This document shows, piece by piece, positions 60,806 to 64,000 of a stretch of DNA of 64,000 bases. The notes under the pieces were generated by a model. It worked only from the letters and a program-made list of their open reading frames with translations. It ran no database searches and was not told where the DNA came from. A program made the position numbers and the translations under genes. Each line of letters opens with the position of its first letter. Position 1 is the stretch's first letter. The stretch comes from Neotamlana nanhaiensis (lineage in GTDB: Bacteria > Bacteroidota > Bacteroidia > Flavobacteriales > Flavobacteriaceae): contig NZ_JTDV01000001.1 in assembly GCF_000943555.1 (NCBI RefSeq), positions 372,001 through 436,000 of the forward strand, in the 5' to 3' direction.

Positions 60806-62902
60806 ATGACGATAAACAATACATCAAATTCATTTTTATCTGAAGCGAAATCCATAGTTTTAGATCATATTTCTAATGAACAATTTGGTGTTTCTGAGTT
60901 AGCAGATAAAATGCATATAAGCCGTTCTAGTTTACTCAGAAAAATAAAAAAGCAAACCAATTTGTCTGCTAGTCAGTTTATCAGAGAAGTTCGTTTACAA
61001 AAAGCTTCAGCGTTATTATTAGAAACTGACTTAACTGCTTCTGAAATTTCATTTGAAGTTGGTTTTAGTAATCCTTCGTATTTTACAAAATGCTATCGCG
61101 AATATTATGGCTATCCGCCGGGTGAGACAAAAACCAGAAAAGCGGAAGAACAAAATACGTCTCATAAAAATGAAGAAGAAACCAATGAAGAAGAAACCAA
61201 TGAAGTTATTGTAAAAAACAAAAACATTAACAGATATGTTATTGCAATCGCCTTCTTATCAATAGTTGCTATTGTCTACTTTTTTAAGGATAAATTCACG
61301 TCGCCGCCATCAAAAATAAATAAAGAGAAGTCGGTTGCTTTTTTGCCATTCAAAAATCTAAGTGAAGACAATTCTAATTTATATTTTATTAATGGCGTTA
61401 TGGAATCTTCGCTTAATAATCTTCAGAAAATTAAAGATTTACGAGTAATCAGCAGGACTTCCACAGAAAAATATAGAAACAACACTAAAACCATTTCAGA
61501 AATTGCTGAAGAATTACAAGTCAATTATTTAATTGAAGGAAGTGGACAAAAAATAGGAAATGAGGTACTTATTAGTATTCAAATGATTGACGCTAATGAG
61601 GACACCCCCATTTGGTCCGAACAATACAAATATCAACTTGATGATGTTTTTGAGCTTCAAAACACTATTGCTAAAAAAATAGCCGTCGCCATAGAAGCCA
61701 ATGTAACCCCAAAAGAATTGGCGCTTATTGATAAAAAACCCACGGAAAATATAATTGCTTATGATTTTTATTTAAAAGGATTAGAAAATCAAAAAGAGCA
61801 AAGTGAAGCAGGATTAAATAAGGCTATACTTAATTTTGAAAAAGCTATAGAACACGATTCAAAATACGCTAATGCCTACGCTCAAATTGCTATTTGTTAT
61901 TATTATTTAGATTTAAATAAAATTGAGAAAAAATATTTAGATCATTTAAATGAGTATGCAGATAATGCCTTGTTATATGATGCTACTTCAGAGTTGCCTT
62001 TAATTGCAAAAGCGTTGTATTATATAAACACAAATGAGTTTAAGTTAGCCATACCTTACTTGGAAAAAGCACTAGAATACAATCCCAATGCATCTTCTGT
62101 AGTTTTAATTTTATCTGATTTATATGCTCGTGTTGTGCCAGATACAAATAAATATCTTACTTATGCCTTAAAAGGAATGAAATTGAATATTGAAGCTAAC
62201 GATTCTGTAGCTAAAAGTTATGTATATTTAAACTTAAGCAATGCATTAGTGCAAAATGGTTTTGCAGAAAAAGCTTCGGAATATATTGAGGAATCCTTAA
62301 AATATAATGCAAAAAATCCTTATGCTCCGTATTTAAAAAACTTTATAGATTATGCTAATAATAAAAACCTAAAAGCCTTAACTAAAAAAATGCTTTTAGA
62401 GTGGAAAAAAGATACGTTACGTGCCGATATAACTCAAGAATTGGCAAAAATGTACTATTTTCAAGAGGATTACGATAATGCTCTTTTTTATTATGAAAAG
62501 TATATTAAAATACTTTCTATCAATAAAATTGATTTGTATCCTGCCGAAAATATAAAAATAGCATACACCTATAATAAAATGGGCTTTTCTAAGGAAGCCG
62601 AACACTACTTAAATAAATATACAGACTATCTTGAAAAAGATGAATCTATTTACAAAGAGGCTGGTTTAGCTGTACTTTATCTTTATAAAAATATGCCGGA
62701 TAAAGCTATAGAAGCTTATACCAGATTCAGTTTACAAAATGATTTTCAATATTGGGTCATTTTATTTATTCGAGAAGATCCTTTATTGAAGCGATTGCAA
62801 AATCATCCAAAATATGAGGAAACTATTAAGCGCATAGAATCACGATTTTGGGAAAATCATAAAAAACTTAAAGAAACTTTAGAAAAGGAAAAATTGTTAT
62901 AA
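60806..62902 (+). CDS. Membrane-anchored AraC-family regulator with FlgO-like and TPR domains
   Basis: A 698-residue protein, started at MTINNTSNSFLSEAK (60806) because the 14 codons upstream lack family character. An AraC-type helix-turn-helix domain at about 10-115 (LADKMHISRSSLLRKIKKQT, LTASEISFEVGFSNPSYFTK) precedes a single membrane span at about 142-161. Next is a FlgO/TolB-N-like domain at about 175-310 (SVAFLPFKNLSEDNSNLYFI, VNYLIEGSGQKIGNEVLISI, VFELQNTIAKKIAVAIEANV). TPR repeats at about 313-680 follow. The DNA-binding part would be cytoplasmic and the sensing part periplasmic, like CadC-style one-component regulators. It probably controls the divergent eight-gene run through the repeats at 60654-60720. 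Confidence 0.9.
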   Translation: MTINNTSNSFLSEAKSIVLDHISNEQFGVSELADKMHISRSSLLRKIKKQTNLSASQFIREVRLQKASALLLETDLTASEISFEVGFSNPSYFTKCYREYYGYPPGETKTRKAEEQNTSHKNEEETNEEETNEVIVKNKNINRYVIAIAFLSIVAIVYFFKDKFTSPPSKINKEKSVAFLPFKNLSEDNSNLYFINGVMESSLNNLQKIKDLRVISRTSTEKYRNNTKTISEIAEELQVNYLIEGSGQKIGNEVLISIQMIDANEDTPIWSEQYKYQLDDVFELQNTIAKKIAVAIEANVTPKELALIDKKPTENIIAYDFYLKGLENQKEQSEAGLNKAILNFEKAIEHDSKYANAYAQIAICYYYLDLNKIEKKYLDHLNEYADNALLYDATSELPLIAKALYYINTNEFKLAIPYLEKALEYNPNASSVVLILSDLYARVVPDTNKYLTYALKGMKLNIEANDSVAKSYVYLNLSNALVQNGFAEKASEYIEESLKYNAKNPYAPYLKNFIDYANNKNLKALTKKMLLEWKKDTLRADITQELAKMYYFQEDYDNALFYYEKYIKILSINKIDLYPAENIKIAYTYNKMGFSKEAEHYLNKYTDYLEKDESIYKEAGLAVLYLYKNMPDKAIEAYTRFSLQNDFQYWVILFIREDPLLKRLQNHPKYEETIKRIESRFWENHKKLKETLEKEKLL

Positions 62903-62953
62903 ACTAGGTTTTATACTATTGGAATCTAATTTTAAACAACACTAAGTTTAATT

Positions 62954-64000
62954 TTACTTCCCGATACAAAAATTAGCAAATATATTCCCAAGTAAATCAT
63001 CACTAGTTATTTCACCAGTAATTTCACCAAAATGGCATAGCGCCTGACGAATATCAATAGCCATTAAATCACCCGATAAACCAGACTCTAAACCGTATTT
63101 CACCTTTTGAATTTCTTCAAAAGCCTTTAAAAGCGAATCGTAGTGTCTGGTGTTTGTAACAATAGTTTCATTGTTTTTTAGTGCGCCAGTATTCACAAAA
63201 TTTAGAAGTTGAGTTTTTAAATCTTCAACACCTTCGCCACTTTTTGCAGATATTGATAAATACTGAGAACCTTCAACCGCGCTTAAAGTACTGTTTAAAC
63301 TTTGCCTTTTGTCTTCAGTTAACTTATCGATTTTATTCGCGATAATTAGTAATGGTTTTAACGGGTATTTATTCTTGATTTTTTCAATTTCAACCACGAT
63401 ATTTTCAGATTTCTTATCATCACCCGAAATAGCATCAGCATCAAATAAATAAATCACAACTTGCGCCTGCTCTATCTTCTCGAAGGTTTTTTTAATACCA
63501 ATACTCTCCACCACATCTTTGGTATCGCGAATACCTGCCGTATCTATAAACCTGAAGCCAATGCCGTTAATTACCAATTCATCTTCAATGGTATCGCGTG
63601 TGGTTCCCGCTATATCACTAACAATAGCACGTTCTTCGTTTAAAAGCGCGTTTAACAGTGTTGATTTACCAACGTTTGGCTCGCCAACAATTGCTACTGG
63701 TATCCCGTTTTTAATTACGTTTCCTACTGCGAAACTGTCTATTAATCGTTTTAAAACAAACGAAATTCGCTCTACCAAATCTTTAAATTGAGTTCGATCG
63801 GCAAATTCTACATCTTCCTCTGCAAAATCGAGCTCAAGTTCTATTAATGATGCAAAATTGAGTAATTCTTCACGTAGTTTAGCAATTTCAGTTGAAAATC
63901 CACCACGCATTTGTTGCATGGCTATTTGGTGGGATGCTTCGTTATCGCTGGCTATTAAGTCGGCTACGGCTTCGGCTTGACTCAAATCTAATTTACCATT
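62954..64000 (-). CDS. mnmE: tRNA modification GTPase MnmE, 5'-truncated by the window edge
   Basis: The last 348 residues of MnmE; the frame runs past base 64000 and the N-terminal folate-binding domain is outside the window. Visible are the helical domain (LSQAEAVADLIASDNEASHQ), the G domain with P-loop GEPNVGKST, the switch I segment IAGTTRDTIED, DTAG, NKID and SAKSGEGVEDL, and the C-terminal FCIGK with the essential Cys. MnmE with MnmG makes the 5-carboxymethylaminomethyl group on U34 of certain tRNAs. It is convergent with the AraC-type regulator gene, 51 bases apart. The stretch before SAKSGEG contains LSAVEGS, coded by DNA that resembles a decayed REP element (see findings). Confidence 0.95.
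   Translation of the reverse strand, partial: NGKLDLSQAEAVADLIASDNEASHQIAMQQMRGGFSTEIAKLREELLNFASLIELELDFAEEDVEFADRTQFKDLVERISFVLKRLIDSFAVGNVIKNGIPVAIVGEPNVGKSTLLNALLNEERAIVSDIAGTTRDTIEDELVINGIGFRFIDTAGIRDTKDVVESIGIKKTFEKIEQAQVVIYLFDADAISGDDKKSENIVVEIEKIKNKYPLKPLLIIANKIDKLTEDKRQSLNSTLSAVEGSQYLSISAKSGEGVEDLKTQLLNFVNTGALKNNETIVTNTRHYDSLLKAFEEIQKVKYGLESGLSGDLMAIDIRQALCHFGEITGEITSDDLLGNIFANFCIGK

Noticed and set aside
62903-62953. TTAAAC / GTTTAA pairing between the AraC-type gene and mnmE as a terminator
   Set aside because: Only six weak A/T-rich pairs; not convincing, although termination must occur nearby.

Overview
The window looks like part of a chromosome from a gliding member of the Flavobacteriaceae (Bacteroidota). 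The DNA is AT-rich with short spacers and no Shine-Dalgarno pattern. It holds a SusC/SusD pair with its ECF sigma and FecR, two type B T9SS sorting domains, PorP/SprF barrels, a sprC-sprD-sprB-sprF type operon, DUF3526 ABC permeases and a HYC_CC_PP protein, all typical of that group. The genus cannot be fixed from the sequence alone. No rRNA, tRNA, CRISPR array, transposase or phage gene was seen.

Layout: 1-798 is the 3' part of a glutaminyl-peptide cyclotransferase gene. 1053-4606 (minus) is an ABC exporter (ATPase plus two DUF3526-type permeases), preceded by a small secreted Cys/His protein (4721-5017). 5090-6595 is a class V PLP enzyme. 6677-9142 is dsbD with a stand-alone copy of its N-terminal domain. 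9242-22405 (minus) is an uptake locus: ECF sigma, FecR, SusC with an STN domain, SusD, two TlpA-like thioredoxin proteins and, beyond a clear terminator, an M16 peptidase. The likely logic is that ligand binding at SusC is relayed through FecR to the sigma factor, while imported peptide-like cargo is handled by periplasmic thiol-redox and peptidase proteins. 22609-25157 (plus) is a YceI / beta-barrel / YceI-like cassette behind an FNR-geometry palindrome.

25159-46040 (minus) is a cell-surface gliding/adhesion operon: a beta-helix-like secreted protein, a type B T9SS protein (SprC-like), a PorP-like barrel fused to a long coiled coil and SPOR-like end (SprD-like), a 4626-residue SprB-type adhesin and SprF. 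46893-55364 (minus) is a copper/silver-type efflux set: HYC_CC_PP protein, CusA, CusC, HMA-MauE protein, CusB with a heavy-metal-binding domain, and an HMA lipoprotein.

55438-60578 (minus) is a run of eight small envelope and unknown genes (YchJ, DUF6624, beta-barrel, lipoproteins, acyltransferase 3, ankyrin). It diverges from a membrane-anchored AraC-TPR regulator (60806-62902), with direct repeats between them. The window ends in mnmE, which runs off the right edge. The points most worth a second look are a REP-like palindrome inside cusA coding sequence, the FNR-type site before the YceI cassette, the AraC-linked repeats and eight-gene block, the 108-bp repeat expansion in the SprD-like gene, and the super-repeats of the giant adhesin.
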